From the NCBI GenBank assembly GCA_012490785.1, contig JAAXCT010000273.1, positions 372,001 to 436,000 of the forward strand: DNA of 64,000 bases, read 5' to 3'. Below, in pieces: positions 34,858-45,696 of the stretch. Within the stretch, counting starts at the first letter, position 1, and each line of letters starts with the position of its first letter. A program made the translations under genes and the position numbers. Source of the stretch: Eragrostis nindensis (taxonomy: Eukaryota; Streptophyta; Magnoliopsida; Poales; Poaceae). The notes under the pieces were generated by a model. That model made no database searches, had not been told where the DNA came from, and saw only the letters and a program-made list of their open reading frames with translations.

Positions 34858-35937
34858 GCGCGGCTAGAGTTGATTGTCTTCAGAGAATGATAACGGGATA
34901 AAATTTATAAACTTGTACTACCTCTATCCCTTTATATAGGGCGTTTTAGGGTTTGAATTTTTTCCTAAATATAGGGCGTTTTAAGGATGAGACAAACTTT
35001 GTGGTTGGTGGGAGGGTTGGTGGAAGGATGAGTTGAGGTAAAAATGAGGGGTATGGTGATCATTTAACATCTTGACTATTCTTGTGTTTGAATGCTACAA
35101 AGCTCTATATTTAAGAACGGAGGGAGTATGTAGGTATTTCATGCTATTTTGTAATAAACTTTTATATGCTCGCATCCCTCGCCTGCTCGTAATGATGTTC
35201 AGCTAGTTGTCGCCTTGGCTTGTTATTCGGCTCACTTTTTCCTCTAGTACCCTTCTGCCAAACTCATTATCCGTTCTGCGTACTTGTCACCCACTCCAGC
35301 AAGGGCTACTGCCTTCACGCGTCACCTTCCCCCTCATCTTCCTACTGGTAAGTTAGTCATCTTGTTGTTTAGATTACCTGCTCATCGCCCTCTCGTTCAA
35401 GGCTCTTCCCGTCCTCCTTTCTAACTTGTTTTTCAGCTCTCCCACTCATCTCTGTCATCGTCAAGCTAGTTTTTCAGCTTGCATACTCATCACGTCGTAA
35501 TTTAGCAATTTTAGACTCATAATGGTATGGTGGGAAAATTGGAACTAAGAATTAGGGATATTTTTAGCTATCTTTTATGACCCGAATTTAGTTATTTTTT
35601 TGACTTATAATGGAATAACGGGTAATTTAGAAATAGGTGGGAAGTGTATTTTTAGTTATTTCTTATTATTCCGAATTTAGCTATTATTTTTTACTCATAG
35701 TGGCATGGTGGGTAATTTAGAAATAGGTTAGACGGGTATTTTTAGGTATTTTTTATCATTCCGAATTTATCTGTTTTTTAAATTTTTATAGGGGGTTTTG
35801 TGACTAATTTTTGCATAATGACAGTGGTGAGTAATTTTCTCTTCTTATTTTTTCGGATTAACGTGGGAATTTCTAGCATTTTAGAGCGAACGTGGTGGCT
35901 CCTTTTCGCCATCAATTATATATATAACTAGTATGGC
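34858..35937 (-). mobile_element. Helitron-type element, partial, with nested MITE
   Basis: Sequence from TTGCGCGGCTAGAGTTGATT onward parallels the Helitron at 29389-30069, but the outer part of its 3' end is missing. The right end abuts a second Helitron at 35938. A MITE sits inside at 34919-35128. Confidence 0.65.
34919..35128. mobile_element. Stowaway-like MITE nested in Helitron
   Basis: Ends are TACCTCTATCCCTTTATAT and AAGAACGGAGGGAGTA, with TA duplicated. 'ATAGGGCGTTTTA' is repeated near the left end. The Helitron copy at 29389 lacks this insert. Confidence 0.7.
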
Positions 35938-36783
35938 TGCCCGTGCATTTACGCGGCTAGACTTACGATACTATTTAAAATATTTTTACTATTTAAAATA
36001 TTTCTATATTATTGCATTAGTTTAATATAGTTTATTGTTATTACTTATTTTATACTCTATATTTATAAAATGGTAGAAAATAGATTAGAGAATTTCTCAC
36101 CGTCCTTCAATTTGAGTGTGAGATGAGTCATCATTTATTGTCTTATCTAACAATGTATTTGATTTTATTTTAGAAGTAAGGTCGGTTCAAACGTGGCATG
36201 CTAAACAGCTAACATATGTCATATTTTCTACAAATAAATCTTTTGAATGAAATATGTCATGCTAAAAATAAGATAATGTGCCATGCTTTAGAATGTCACG
36301 ATGTTTTTTTAGAACGTGTATTTAGAAATCTGGATGAAGTGTTTATTGGATATTTATATTATTCCAAAATTTAGCTATTTTGGGATCATAATAGTATGTT
36401 TGATAAATTAAAAATAAGAAATAGGGATATTTTTAGCTATTTTGTATAATCCGAATTTAATTTTTTTGGACTCGTAATGGCATGGAGGGTAATTTAGAAA
36501 TAGGTGTGAAGGGTATTTTTAGTTATTTTTATTATTTTGAATTTAGATTTTTTTACTCATAATGGCATGGTGGGTAATTTAGAAATAGGTGCGAGGGGTA
36601 TTTTTGGCTAGTTTTTATTATTCCGAATTTAACTATTTTTTAATTATTTTTAGGGGGTTTTCTGACTAATTGTTTCATAATGGCAGTGGTATCTTCTTAT
36701 TTTCTCGGATTAACGTGGGAATTTCTAGCATTTTGGAGCGAACGTGGTGGCTCTTTTTCGTCGTCAAATATATATATAATAGA
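35938..36783 (-). mobile_element. Helitron-type element, 846 bp
   Basis: On the minus strand the 5' end is TCTATTATATATA (36783) and the 3' end CTAG (35938). The hairpin AGCCGCGTAAATGCACGGGC is just inside the 3' end. Internal 'CATGGTGGGTAATTTAGAAA' units repeat as in the two related copies. Confidence 0.78.
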
Positions 36784-37039
36784 TAGATTAATAACATAGT
36801 TTTTTATGATTTATTTATCATTAACAAAATTATACATAACATATAAGACAAATGATCAAACGTAACTAAAAAATCAATAAAGACAATAATTTATCAGGCG
36901 CACGCGGGGGTGATGGATGCGGTTGACCTGCACGCCTGTTGAGACCCCCATCTCGTCCCGCCCTTCTCCTCGCCGTGATGGTAGCAGCCGAGGCATGTGT
37001 GTGTATACCAAACGGAAAGGTGAGGCGTCGGATTAGGGT

Positions 37040-37510
37040 TCGGTAACCATCCCCCGTCTCTTACATCCAACACTCCTGCTTGCCATTTAGCCCACACGGC
37101 GCTTCAAGCACACACCGCCAAGCACGAATAGTTCCGCACCTAGCTTCGTTCATCTTCTACGCGCTCATAGGTGCGCGGCCACCACATGGATTGTGGTGAA
37201 GAGCTCTTGTGCATGGGCCAGAAGTGAAATATGTTTCCCTGATGCCACACATTCCGAAGCAATATGGGAGCATCGTATGTCAGATTGTGCTCCATCGAAA
37301 TTAGAAGTTTGAGTGGTGAGAAAGCATGCAAGAGAGGCACGGAGGACGCAGTCTGCTAGTGTGTGGTGCTAAGTCCGACCCAGATCGAAACCTATTGGCA
37401 CCTGCACGTCTCCTTTGAGTTCTTGGTGATGAGAAAGTCACCAAGCGATCCAAAGAGAGCAAATGATGTAGAAAGTGAGGTGAAAGCTCACGCATAATGC
37501 AATTTATAGG
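37040..37510 (-). ncRNA. PHAS-like locus K (site 37236-37257)
   Basis: Site TCCCTGATGCCACACATTCC. The first part of the leader is J/M-like ('GCTAGTGTGTGG'), but beyond about 37385 it switches to S/Y-like sequence (CTTTGAGTTCTTGGTGATGAG), with TATA (CCTATAAATTG on the minus strand) at about 37499-37509. It looks like a recombinant promoter of two PHAS subfamilies. Confidence 0.75.
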
Positions 37511-37565
37511 AGAGAGGCCTGTCTATCAAATTTATTTGTTTTGCCATTATTGTAAGACCTACAAA

Positions 37566-37861
37566 ATTTTGTTTGCGATTACACAGTACAACTCAGACAC
37601 TAACAACGCACTCACACTCACCCTTATAAAGGCACATAAGCAAACCCTATCTCTATGAGCACCTTCGAATACTAAGCCAGCAAATTCTCGAAATTGACGA
37701 AGTCACTACTGACGCCTCGCTGTCGACGGCCACGTCGCCTCCCACTAAACGCACAACACCTTTAAATCTTAGAAAATTCGCTCCCACAGGAAGTCGAACC
37801 CAAGACCTCAGGTGCTACTGAGGCTCTTATATAACCACTAGTCTACACGCCGTTCCGCGTG
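37566..37861 (-). mobile_element. tRNA-derived SINE (OsSN-like)
   Basis: On the minus strand an A-box-like TAGACTAGTGGTTA and a B-box-like GGTTCGACTT lie about 45 bp apart near the 5' end. The 3' part ends with GTGTCTGAGTTGTACTGTGT, a tail style of rice OsSN elements. An 11-bp duplication AGACCTACAAA flanks it (37555-37565, 37862-37872). Confidence 0.85.
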
Positions 37862-38933
37862 AGACCTACAAACTAAGGTTGATAGCGGTGAGGAACATAG
37901 AGCGGCTTTATTTGTACCAGTTCCCTTAGCACGTTAAGTCACAGAGGTTGTGCATAATGATTTATGGTCAGTTGCTACTATGTGGACCAGGCGGGTCTAC
38001 AAGGGCTAGTTCTATTTATCTCTTTGTGTTATCAAACATTAGCACCATCCATCCATGTGAGCAGCCAGAGAAGGACTTCTTCGGTAAATCATTTAATTAG
38101 AAAGGATCATAAAATCTCTGCTACAGCAAGATTTCTTATGTGGACACTTGAATCTTTGGAGTAATGTATTGGGTTGTAAAAGCTCCTATTGGGGGTACGT
38201 AGTCGATCTCTTGTTGCATGAATTTTCACCCTAGATATCAAGAAAGCAACTCGTGTAGCTTCTATTGTTTTTATTTTCCTCCATGTTTAGTGGATGGTGT
38301 AATGAGGTAATTCATGTGTACCGACTAGGTCAGCCGATCAGTTCTCTGAAACAATCGGGTTCCCTTGTGCGTTCGTTTTGCACCAGCACTTTGCTACAAT
38401 GAGCAACAGGGCAGTACCTGATAGTTCAGAGCCCCGGTGCTAAATCAAATATTAGGAAGCCCCATTGTGGAAATCATTTCTTCATTCGATTTCTCTTGCA
38501 ATACTATAATTACATCAGCATATTTTTCGCGAAAAGAAAATATATCACACAGACCCAGTAGAATATCTTCACTTCGACTGGAAAGCATGGTCCGTCTTGT
38601 ATTCCATGAAGTGAACTATCTGAATAATTAAAATTCTCCAGAATAGTAAAGAAATATGGAAGAACAAAAGATCTCTTAAGGTTCATAAAATGGTTGTCTG
38701 ACAAATAAATAAGTGGACTCTAACAGTATTAGGTGTGGAATAAAATGGTTTCCTTTACAGCCAGCTGCATTAAGGTGTGGACGCATCAGAAGTAAAAACT
38801 CAAAGAAAATGATATATTGTAGCGAATGTAGAGGAAATAAGAATGGCACGAGCAATGGAAAACCAAAAAGCCAATCTATCTCCCAAAACAATGTGATTTT
38901 TGGTGCCGAGAGCTAATACCATCTACTCTTTCC

Positions 38934-39135
38934 GTTCCAGTTTAATTGTCACTTTAGGTTCATCTAGTTTTCTCAAAATAATTGTCCTTTTCACTTCCCG
39001 ATGCAATTTTCTCTGTCTCCAATACACCTCTATCTCTATCTCTCTCTCCTCGTTTACTCCGCACCTACATTAACTAACTTTTCTTAATCTCCATGCTAAA
39101 AGCTAAAACGACAATTATACTGATATGGAGGGAGT
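38934..39135. mobile_element. Stowaway-like MITE
   Basis: Inverted ends TACTCTTTCCGTTCCAG and ATATGGAGGGAGTA enclose about 200 bp of non-coding sequence with CAATTATACTG/ATTGTCAC inverted inner parts. Confidence 0.65.
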
Positions 39136-39329
39136 AGAAGCGGCGGTCAGGAAGTAGAAGTGGAAACTGGCAGAATAGCCGAACTAGCAGAAGTCGCAGT
39201 GACAGACTCAGCAGAGCACGGTGTAGAGTAAGTGCCTGACGAAGGATCGGAACGGAAGATTCCACCTCCTTTGCTTACTGTGCTTTGCCACCGAACAGTT
39301 ACTAGCAGTACTCAAAGCTTCACGAAATG

Positions 39330-40060
39330 AATCAAAGCGGCAGTACTGAATGTCTGAATCTGATGCACAACGTTGTACTCCTAGCCAAGTGCAACAGCAG
39401 CACCGCGGTAGCGAAGCAGAGAAAAAAGAGCAGGGGTTCTGCAAGTCGCAACCGGGATCCACCAAACCGAAGCGATAGCGAACAATTGCGCAGAACAAGC
39501 ACCACCCTGGGCATCGTGCTCGGGAGGAGTAGCGTGTCGGCCGGCGCTGTTAGCAGCGGCGCATCAAGACGAAGACGCATCACTACAGCTGAGACTAAAA
39601 TTCTGTTTCGGCTTATCCGTAGGCCGAACCAGACTTGCATGGTGAGAGTCCGTCCTCAACAACTATCGCGTGTCGCAGATTTGCAGCTCATCCAATTAAG
39701 GTTGGAATATACTGCTAAGTTTAGCAGCGACCGTGGTGGCCAACCGTCTTCTGCCGAAACCAATTTAAACATGCTATCCAGATGCCCCTCATTCCGAGAG
39801 CTGTTTGGGTGCAAATGAGTTATCAGCGGTGAGCGAATAGGTGAAGGATCAATGGGCCTGTTCGCCTGGCTGCTTTGCAGCACCTACAGTGTTTTAGTTA
39901 TTTCTTCAGCAGCTGTTATAGTGTTCCTAGCAGCCGCTACAGTGTTCGCAGTTATTTCTTCAGCAGCCGCAGCTGCAGCGCAGCCTGTCGAACAGGCTGA
40001 ATGGGTAAAAGGAGCGTAAGTGAGCTAAGGAACTGTTCCTTGGAAGTGTGATAGTAGCAT
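39330..40060 (-). ncRNA. PHAS-like locus L (site 39777-39798), leader interrupted
   Basis: Site ATCCAGATGCCCCTCATTCC is degenerate at its 5' side. The leader and distal flank (GGAAGTGTGATAGTA, ATATCCAAAGTAGTA) match U and V, but a 146-bp hairpin-forming MITE splits it at 39854. TATA is degenerate (TAGTAGCATG). Confidence 0.6.
39854..39999. mobile_element. Short hairpin MITE in the leader of locus L
   Basis: Ends GGGCCTGTTCG and CGAACAGGCTG are inverted, flanked by AAT on both sides. Internal CAGCAGC/GCTGCTG repeats would fold. Loci U and V lack the insert at the same point. Confidence 0.65.
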
Positions 40061-40141
40061 GCAAACAATATCCAAAGTAGTATTGCTTCTTCTAGTTATA
40101 TATAGTACCTAAGTTCGTATAACATTGCATCTTCATTATTT

Positions 40142-40486
40142 TGGCTCTGTTCGTTTCCTCCCCTCTAAATTTTAGACCCGTCACGCTAAAAAGAATCTTC
40201 ATATTTAAAATTTTTTGATTAGCTTAATGACAAAACCTTTTTCACATATGAGTGCTCTTTTCGAGACGAATCTAATGAGCCTAAGTAATCTATATTTTGC
40301 TACAGTAATGCTACAGTAACTATCTTCTAATCGCCACCTAATTACCCTCGTTAGATTCGTCTCGTGAATTAGATGGAGAGTTCTGAAGTTAGTTTTATAA
40401 TTTGACTTTGTTTAATATATATAAATGGTAAGATTCTCTTTGATGTAACCCCTCTAAAATTTAGAGGGGTGGAAACGAACACCCCC
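40142..40486. mobile_element. MITE with long terminal inverted repeats
   Basis: The left TGTTCGTTTCCTCCCCTCTA and AAATTTTAG are mirrored at the right end (CTAAAATTTAGAGGGG, TGGAAACGAACA). It is 345 bp and non-coding. Superfamily not resolved because the target duplication is unclear. Confidence 0.75.
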
Positions 40487-40664
40487 TTATTCACTTTGAG
40501 AGCAAGATGAACATGACTCGATAGGACATAAACTAAATTCCACTTCATGTACAACAGTCAGATGGGACCCTTCAATTATGAATATTGATAATTAACCCAT
40601 TCATCATGTACTGCGAGGTGTGGTCCCGGAGACCGAAACCTAACACGTGTGGAAGAAGGATGCA

Positions 40665-40903
40665 TACTCCCTCTGTTTTAAATTATATGTAGTTATTGAC
40701 TTTCAGACATCGCGTTTGACTACTTGTCTTCTTCAAAAAATTTATAAAAATATTATTTATTTCTTATGATTTATTTTATCATTAGATATACTTTAAGCTT
40801 GACTTATTTGTTTTATAGTTTTATAAAAAATTTGAATAAGACGAACAGTCAGATGTGAAGTTTGAAAGTCAAAAATTGTTTCTATTTTGAAACAGAGGGA
40901 GTA
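40665..40903. mobile_element. Stowaway-like MITE
   Basis: TACTCCCTCTGTTTTAAATT on the left and TTTTGAAACAGAGGGAGTA on the right are inverted repeats with TA target sequence. It is 239 bp. Confidence 0.8.
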
Positions 40904-40904
40904 C

Positions 40905-41090
40905 AACTTTGGGAGGACCGGAGGAGAGGCAGGGGATTTAATTAAAAAAAAGGTTAGGCAGGGGAGGTGAGCTAAATAGTAGTGCAGGGCAGGCATGGAA
41001 TCACCATGATGAGAAGACTATGGAAGGGCGAAAGCAGCTTCAGCGGGAACATAGTCAAATGACGAATGCCATTCTGTTCATTTCTTCGTT
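40905..41090 (-). pseudogene. Promoter-side fragment of the small membrane-protein gene
   Basis: GGAGAGGCAGGGGA, the TATA-like segment GCTAAATAGTAGTGCAGG and GTCAAATGACGAATGCC correspond in order to 63310-63490 upstream of the intact gene. No coding sequence remains. Confidence 0.6.
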
Positions 41091-41512
41091 GAACATTGCT
41101 CCAAAGCACATGTATTATTGTGGAATATTTTAATTTATTTTTTAGTTCAAAAGACAGGCTATATTGCAAATTCGAAATATGGATTGTTCGTTGGCCTTAC
41201 CTGTTGCAAAAAAAAAAGATTGCAAAGCATGATTCTTTCACAATTTCTGTTGGGCATTGGAATGCAAAATCAATGAGAATTCACATATTTCAAATTTACA
41301 AATGGATCGTGGTGAATGGCTGCACGGACCGCTCCTGTCGTGAAATATGTTTTCCTGATGCCACGCATTCCAAAGAAGTATGGGAGAAATGCATGTATTA
41401 GATTGTGCTCCATTGAAGTTTTAGTGGTGATCGAGAAAACATGAGAGAGAGGCAAGGAGGATGCAGGCTGCTAGTGTGTGGTAAGTCCGGCCCACGTTGA
41501 TAGTATTTATAG
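41080..41512 (-). ncRNA. PHAS-like locus M (site 41352-41373)
   Basis: Site TTCCTGATGCCACGCATTCC. TATA (CTATAAATA on the minus strand, next to CACGTG) is at 41504-41512, 131 bp upstream. Leader and body parallel J along their whole length. This is one of the best-preserved loci and a good reference for the family. Confidence 0.83.
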
Positions 41513-41849
41513 CACGTGAAAGTCTCTTTTTATTATTTTTTGTATTTATTTGGATACGAAAGTGGCATTAGTCAGAGCATAAGTTCTTAGGAGAGGTACA
41601 GTAAAATTTCTTGCTCCTGCACGTGGTGAAGTTATTTATAGCAGCGTTTATTGTTATGAGTCTCAGGCTGGGGCGAGAGAGGATTCAGGCGCGTTTGATG
41701 AGTTCAGTTATCAACTGGAGTAATATTTTGCAATGAGATTCAATAAAAAAAACTTAATATTTTGCAATGATGAACTGCAGCCTCATACACTGCACGCTTG
41801 ACGCAAGTTGGGAGACTGTATTGTCGTGTCTAAGTTGACGCTTGTTCTA

Positions 41850-42340
41850 TGTAAGAGAGAGTTTTTTTCCCCTGTTTGATGAATATATAAACTAGAAATG
41901 GGGTGGTGGTGCGGTACGTCTGGATAATTAAATTAAACATGTCGAATTTCTTCGACTTGGTGACAGCAATGTGACTGGAATTAAGCAGCACCACTCCTTT
42001 TCTCACACATATATTACAAATAAGCGAGGAGAACATACAGGTTCATTCACCGAGAAAAATTGAATCCATGAAGGATTCTTTAAGAAAGTAGCTAGTTACA
42101 TTTCTAGAAGACTGAAAAAATTTTATTCAGTTTCTGAGTTCCAAAGGCATACTTATATATGTAGCAGACTCCAATTATGGATTCTTTCATTTTGTAAAAA
42201 ACGAAAGAATTTTGACACCGAAAGAAGTACACTGCAAGTGAAATATGCTTCATTGACGTCTCGTATTCCGAAATTTGTATGCGCATAAACTTGTCAGCTT
42301 AGACTCTACTAAATTCTAAGCGCGGTTATAGAAAATAAGG
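41850..42340 (-). ncRNA. PHAS-like locus N (site 42250-42271)
   Basis: Site TCATTGACGTCTCGTATTCC is strongly diverged but keeps the flank GTGAAATATGCT and the leader CTTAGACTCTACTAAATTCTAAGCG shared with U and V. No TATA seen. A gene fragment and locus O follow, the same order as Q-R and W-X. Confidence 0.5.
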
Positions 42341-42354
42341 TGAAGGAACAAGAG

Positions 42355-42530
42355 GGCAGCATGACCGCCATCCTCCTCTTGTTGCTCCTGAATTCTGCCT
42401 GCTTGGAGGTAACGATGTAGCGATGTCTGAGCTTTGGGAGGAGAGGCAGGGAAGGCCAGGTGAGCGTCATCGGGAAGAGGTCTTCTGGGGCTAATGCATG
42501 GTCAGATCACGAATGCCGGTGCTGTTCCAC
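42355..42530 (-). pseudogene. Start-codon region and 5' leader of a decayed small membrane-protein gene
   Basis: CATGACCGCCATCCTCCTCTT...CTGAATTCTGCCTGCTT aligns with the region around the intact start (CCCATCCTC...CTGAATTCAGATGCCTGCTT, 63175-63215). GGGAGGAGAGGCAGGGAAGGCCAGG is its upstream side. The rest of the coding region is gone. Confidence 0.6.
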
Positions 42531-42727
42531 GGAAACCCCATGTGCTTGAGGATGTGAGGCCAGCACAAGAAACATGGTGAAGAACTACACTCACGGATTT
42601 GATTGTGAAATTCGCTTCCCTAATGCCACACATTCCGAAGAAGTATGCTTTCATGGCGCTATCCTACATCGAATTTTAGTGGTGAGAAGCCATGGAAGAG
42701 AAGCAAAAGAAACAATGCAGGCTGAGT

Positions 42728-42773
<46 letters not shown>

Positions 42774-42870
42774 GTGTCTTTGAGTTTCGAGACAAGTCAG
42801 GATAGCCTACCTAAAGACGAGGTAGTATGTGGGTGGGAGACTGTGCAAAGTTGATAGTAATATATCATTT
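42530..42870 (-). ncRNA. PHAS-like locus O (site 42617-42638)
   Basis: Site TCCCTAATGCCACACATTCC has A for G at position 6. The leader (GAGAAGCAAAAGAAACAATG) marks the R/T/X subfamily. A 30-base G run at 42743 interrupts it. A promoter-side sequence GTTGATAGTAATATATC lies at 42851-42867, about 220 bp upstream. Confidence 0.65.
42743..42772. repeat. Homopolymer G30 preceded by (TG)n
   Basis: About 30 consecutive G follow a short TG repeat inside the leader of locus O. The paralogous leaders of R, T and X lack it. Confidence 0.9.
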
Positions 42871-43499
42871 CATTTTTATTGATTATTTTTTATATGAACG
42901 TGACATATATAAGTCACAGTGTCGCATGTCTTGCACATATATAGTAAAGTTATTTATGGCAACTTTGATTGTGAAGTTATTTATGCGCAAACAGAGCTCG
43001 TAGAGTTCAACAACATGATACAGTAGACTACTGCAGCCTCTGCGAGCTCGATAGGACATGTCAAATTGGGATGACCCTTGCTCCACCGTGATTAATTCTA
43101 GCCTGTCCACATTATTAATCTATCTTAACATTCTGATCACTGATGAACATTTAGTTGCAGACATTCAGTGGAAGTAATTTTTCAGAACAAGAAATTTATG
43201 AGATTTTTTTTTGAGATTTTTCCTTTTTGATGAATTAATTAGAGAGACAGGTCGGGTGGTGGGGTTGCTGGATAAATTTAATGTGTCATCAACGAATTTC
43301 TTCTACTAGGTTAACCTAAGTACCTGACAGACTAAAAAGACAATTTAAAATACAACTACATTTTCCTGTTTGATGGACAAATAAAAGAGATGGCACTTAT
43401 TGATTAAAATAATACTACGTACTAAATTTTGTTTATTATTTTTTATTTGAACTAAGGAGCACCATCACTTTTCTCACACATATTTTGGAGAAGCATTGA

Positions 43500-44212
43500 G
43501 CCGTACAAATTCCTTAAGGAAAATTTGAAGCGAGGAAGGATTTATGTACAAGAATGTTGTAGTTGTATTTCTAAAAAAAACTGAATGTCACTTAACCTCA
43601 GCTCCTGAGTTCCCAAACCATACTGTGTTGCAAATTCGAAATATGGATCCTTCAATGCACAGGTTTGTGGGTTTAGTCCTGTAAGCTGGTATTTTTCACA
43701 ATTCCTGCTGGAAATTGGAATGCAAAATCACTGAGAATCCATGTACCACATTTCCACTTGGTTCAGGACCAAGGATCTTGCATCGAGACTAACAGGGTGG
43801 CGAGAAGGCAAAGCTCTTGATATGCTATCAGCCGAGATCCTTGGAGGTTCACTGCCTTCTTGGTGCTTTTCTTGATCAACATTGCCGGATAAAGGGCACT
43901 GTTACTGCATGTTCTGCGAATGTTGCTGCTAGTAAAGAGTGTCATCCGAGTCAATGCCTGCCCGCTCGAGGATGCGAGGCCAACATGAGACATAGTATAG
44001 GAGCTCCAACATCTGTTCTACCAGTGGTATATGCTTCCCTGATGCCACACATTCTGAAGAAATGATCCAACATCACGGGTCAGATTGTTCCTCATCATTT
44101 TTGCAGTGAGAGAACATGGAAATGAGGCAGAAGGAGCATGCAGGCTGCGACAACCCGTGTGTGGGTGACTACTGGTTTTGGATATAAGTCGGGATAGCCT
44201 TCATTTTTATAG
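43500..44212 (-). ncRNA. PHAS-like locus P (site 44036-44057)
   Basis: Site TCCCTGATGCCACACATTCT differs at the next-to-last core base. TATA (CTATAAAAATG on the minus strand) at 44202-44212 is about 150 bp upstream. The body contains CTCGAGGATGCGAGGCCAACA, found also in R, T and X. Confidence 0.72.
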
Positions 44213-44214
44213 AG

Positions 44215-44900
44215 AAAAAAATTCCAGGCCTCTTCTGGAAGCAGGATAAGAAAAAAGAAAGAAAAAACAGATCTGGATAGGAATGTAGTATGTAGATAAC
44301 AAAGGATTACGATGCCTTTTGAATGAGCTTTATGGGGGAAGAGAAATTTTAGAGGAACCAAACTTATCTTACTTTATTTACTCAACAAATCATTGCCGAT
44401 CATTTCAGACATTGCACACTGCAAATGGTCCCATGAATAAGAAGGATAACCAGCATAGTACCGTGAGTTTATCACTCTGTGTGTAGGAATTAATGTTACA
44501 AAGAGGTTTCAGCCAGTGGCGGAGGAAAAAAAATTATCAAGGTATGGCAGAATCAATTGACAATGGTAAAAGAAATTGCTACCAACGTCAACAGCGCAGC
44601 AACAAGGATGAAGAGCAGGTGATGTTGTTGGGAAAATCGAGGTATGACAAGTGCCATACCTTGCCATACTGAGTCCACCGCCACTGGTTTCAGGAATAGG
44701 AAATGTCAAGTTGGGAAGACCCTTCGAACATCCTTTCTTTCTCGGAAACCTATTTGTTGGTGAAAATGGTGCAAGTGAAAATGCTTCCCTGACGCCCCTC
44801 GTTCCAAAGGCTATGTTGGTACACGTGTCAGCTGGATAGGTGAGGGAAAAAGAGGTAAAAAGAGCGCATTGAGATGCTCAGTAGAACAGCTTAGACGACC
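44215..44900 (-). ncRNA. PHAS-like locus Q (site 44786-44807)
   Basis: Site TCCCTGACGCCCCTCGTTCC. The body holds a hAT MITE (44514-44686) and is duplicated at 52204-52500, where the hAT is absent. The leader (GAGGGAAAAAGAGGTAAAAAGAGCG, GATGCTCAG) is shared with W. No TATA identified; gene-derived sequence follows. Confidence 0.6.
44514..44686. mobile_element. hAT-type MITE, 173 bp
   Basis: Ends CAGTGGCGG and CCGCCACTG are inverted. The 8-bp flanks GTTTCAGC and GTTTCAGG differ at one base. The paralogous sequence at about 52440 (GAGGTTTCAGCCATTGGACA) is the empty site. Confidence 0.85.
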
Positions 44901-44934
44901 GGGCGGATGGGGAACCATCCGGCCGGCCACCACG

Positions 44935-45140
44935 CTTACACGCAGCGTGACGGCTGCGTCGACGACGTTCCCTTCCCGGCAGCGTGCATCATCTCCTCAT
45001 GCCAGAAATGCAATGTCCGTGCTTTTTTGGAGGAGGGGCAGGGGAGGCCAGGTGATGAGCTTCAGCGGGAAGAGGTCTTCTAAACGATCAGAACCTGGGA
45101 GAAATGCGTGGTCAAAAGACAAAAGCTTGTGTTGTTCCAC
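44935..45140 (-). pseudogene. Scrambled fragment of the small membrane-protein gene
   Basis: GTGACGGCTGCGTCGACGACG and CAGCGTGCATCATCTCC correspond to the C-terminal half of the gene (compare 60561-60620). GGAGGAGGGGCAGGGGAGGCC is its upstream side. Deletions and shifts remove any reading frame. Confidence 0.55.
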
Positions 45141-45343
45141 CTCCAGCAAGCGTGCTCGATGATGAGAGGCCAACATACCGAACACTGAAGAACTGCCAGT
45201 GATTTTCTGGTCAACACAGCTTTACAGTGAAATATGTTTCCCTGATGCCGCACATTCCAATCCAGTATCCCGGCAAGGTCCTGTCCTCCATCGAATTTTT
45301 AGTAGTGAGAAAACATAGAAGAGAAGCAAAAGAAGCAATGCAG

Positions 45344-45696
45344 TGTCAGGGCCCATCAGGTATTATCATCTAATACATGGGCCATGGGCCGCTGGCTGAC
45401 CCAAGGAAGTGACGAGGAGGCAATACAAGACGGGAGGAAGGAGTACCAGGAAAGGGTATCGATCAATTATTCAGAAACAGAGCAGTGCTCGTGTTCGTCT
45501 TCCTCCTCCGGTTCCTCTCCTCCTCTCTAGCCTCTCTCCTAGGTCTAGAGATTCTACTCCATCTTCTACTCTGCTTCTCTGTAATCCCATCCCAACTGCT
45601 GTGCTTAGTCTAGACCTCCCTCTCCCCGAGGTCGTGTATCCTTGAGTTGTACCGATTCGTGCTTGTGCTATTGAGTAATGGAGGAGGTTGCTAACA
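45344..45696 (+). repeat. 5' LTR
   Basis: Same length as its partner at 47882-48234 and about 97% identical by eye. An ATG near its end (45678) opens a frame that reads through the primer-binding site. Confidence 0.93.

Larger units (their letters stand above)
33570..37040. repeat. Tandem duplication unit 2, expanded by insertions
   Basis: This is the same ancestral block as 32195-33560 but holding a LINE-like insert (33916-34672) and Helitrons (34858-36783). Removing these leaves about 790 bp in the order of unit 1. The first 150 bp duplicate the P450 promoter without any P450 coding sequence. Confidence 0.8.

Noticed and set aside
37800..37861. A tRNA gene on the minus strand
   Set aside because: A- and B-box-like sequences are present but there is no cloverleaf, and an 11-bp duplication flanks a 296-bp unit; it is a SINE.
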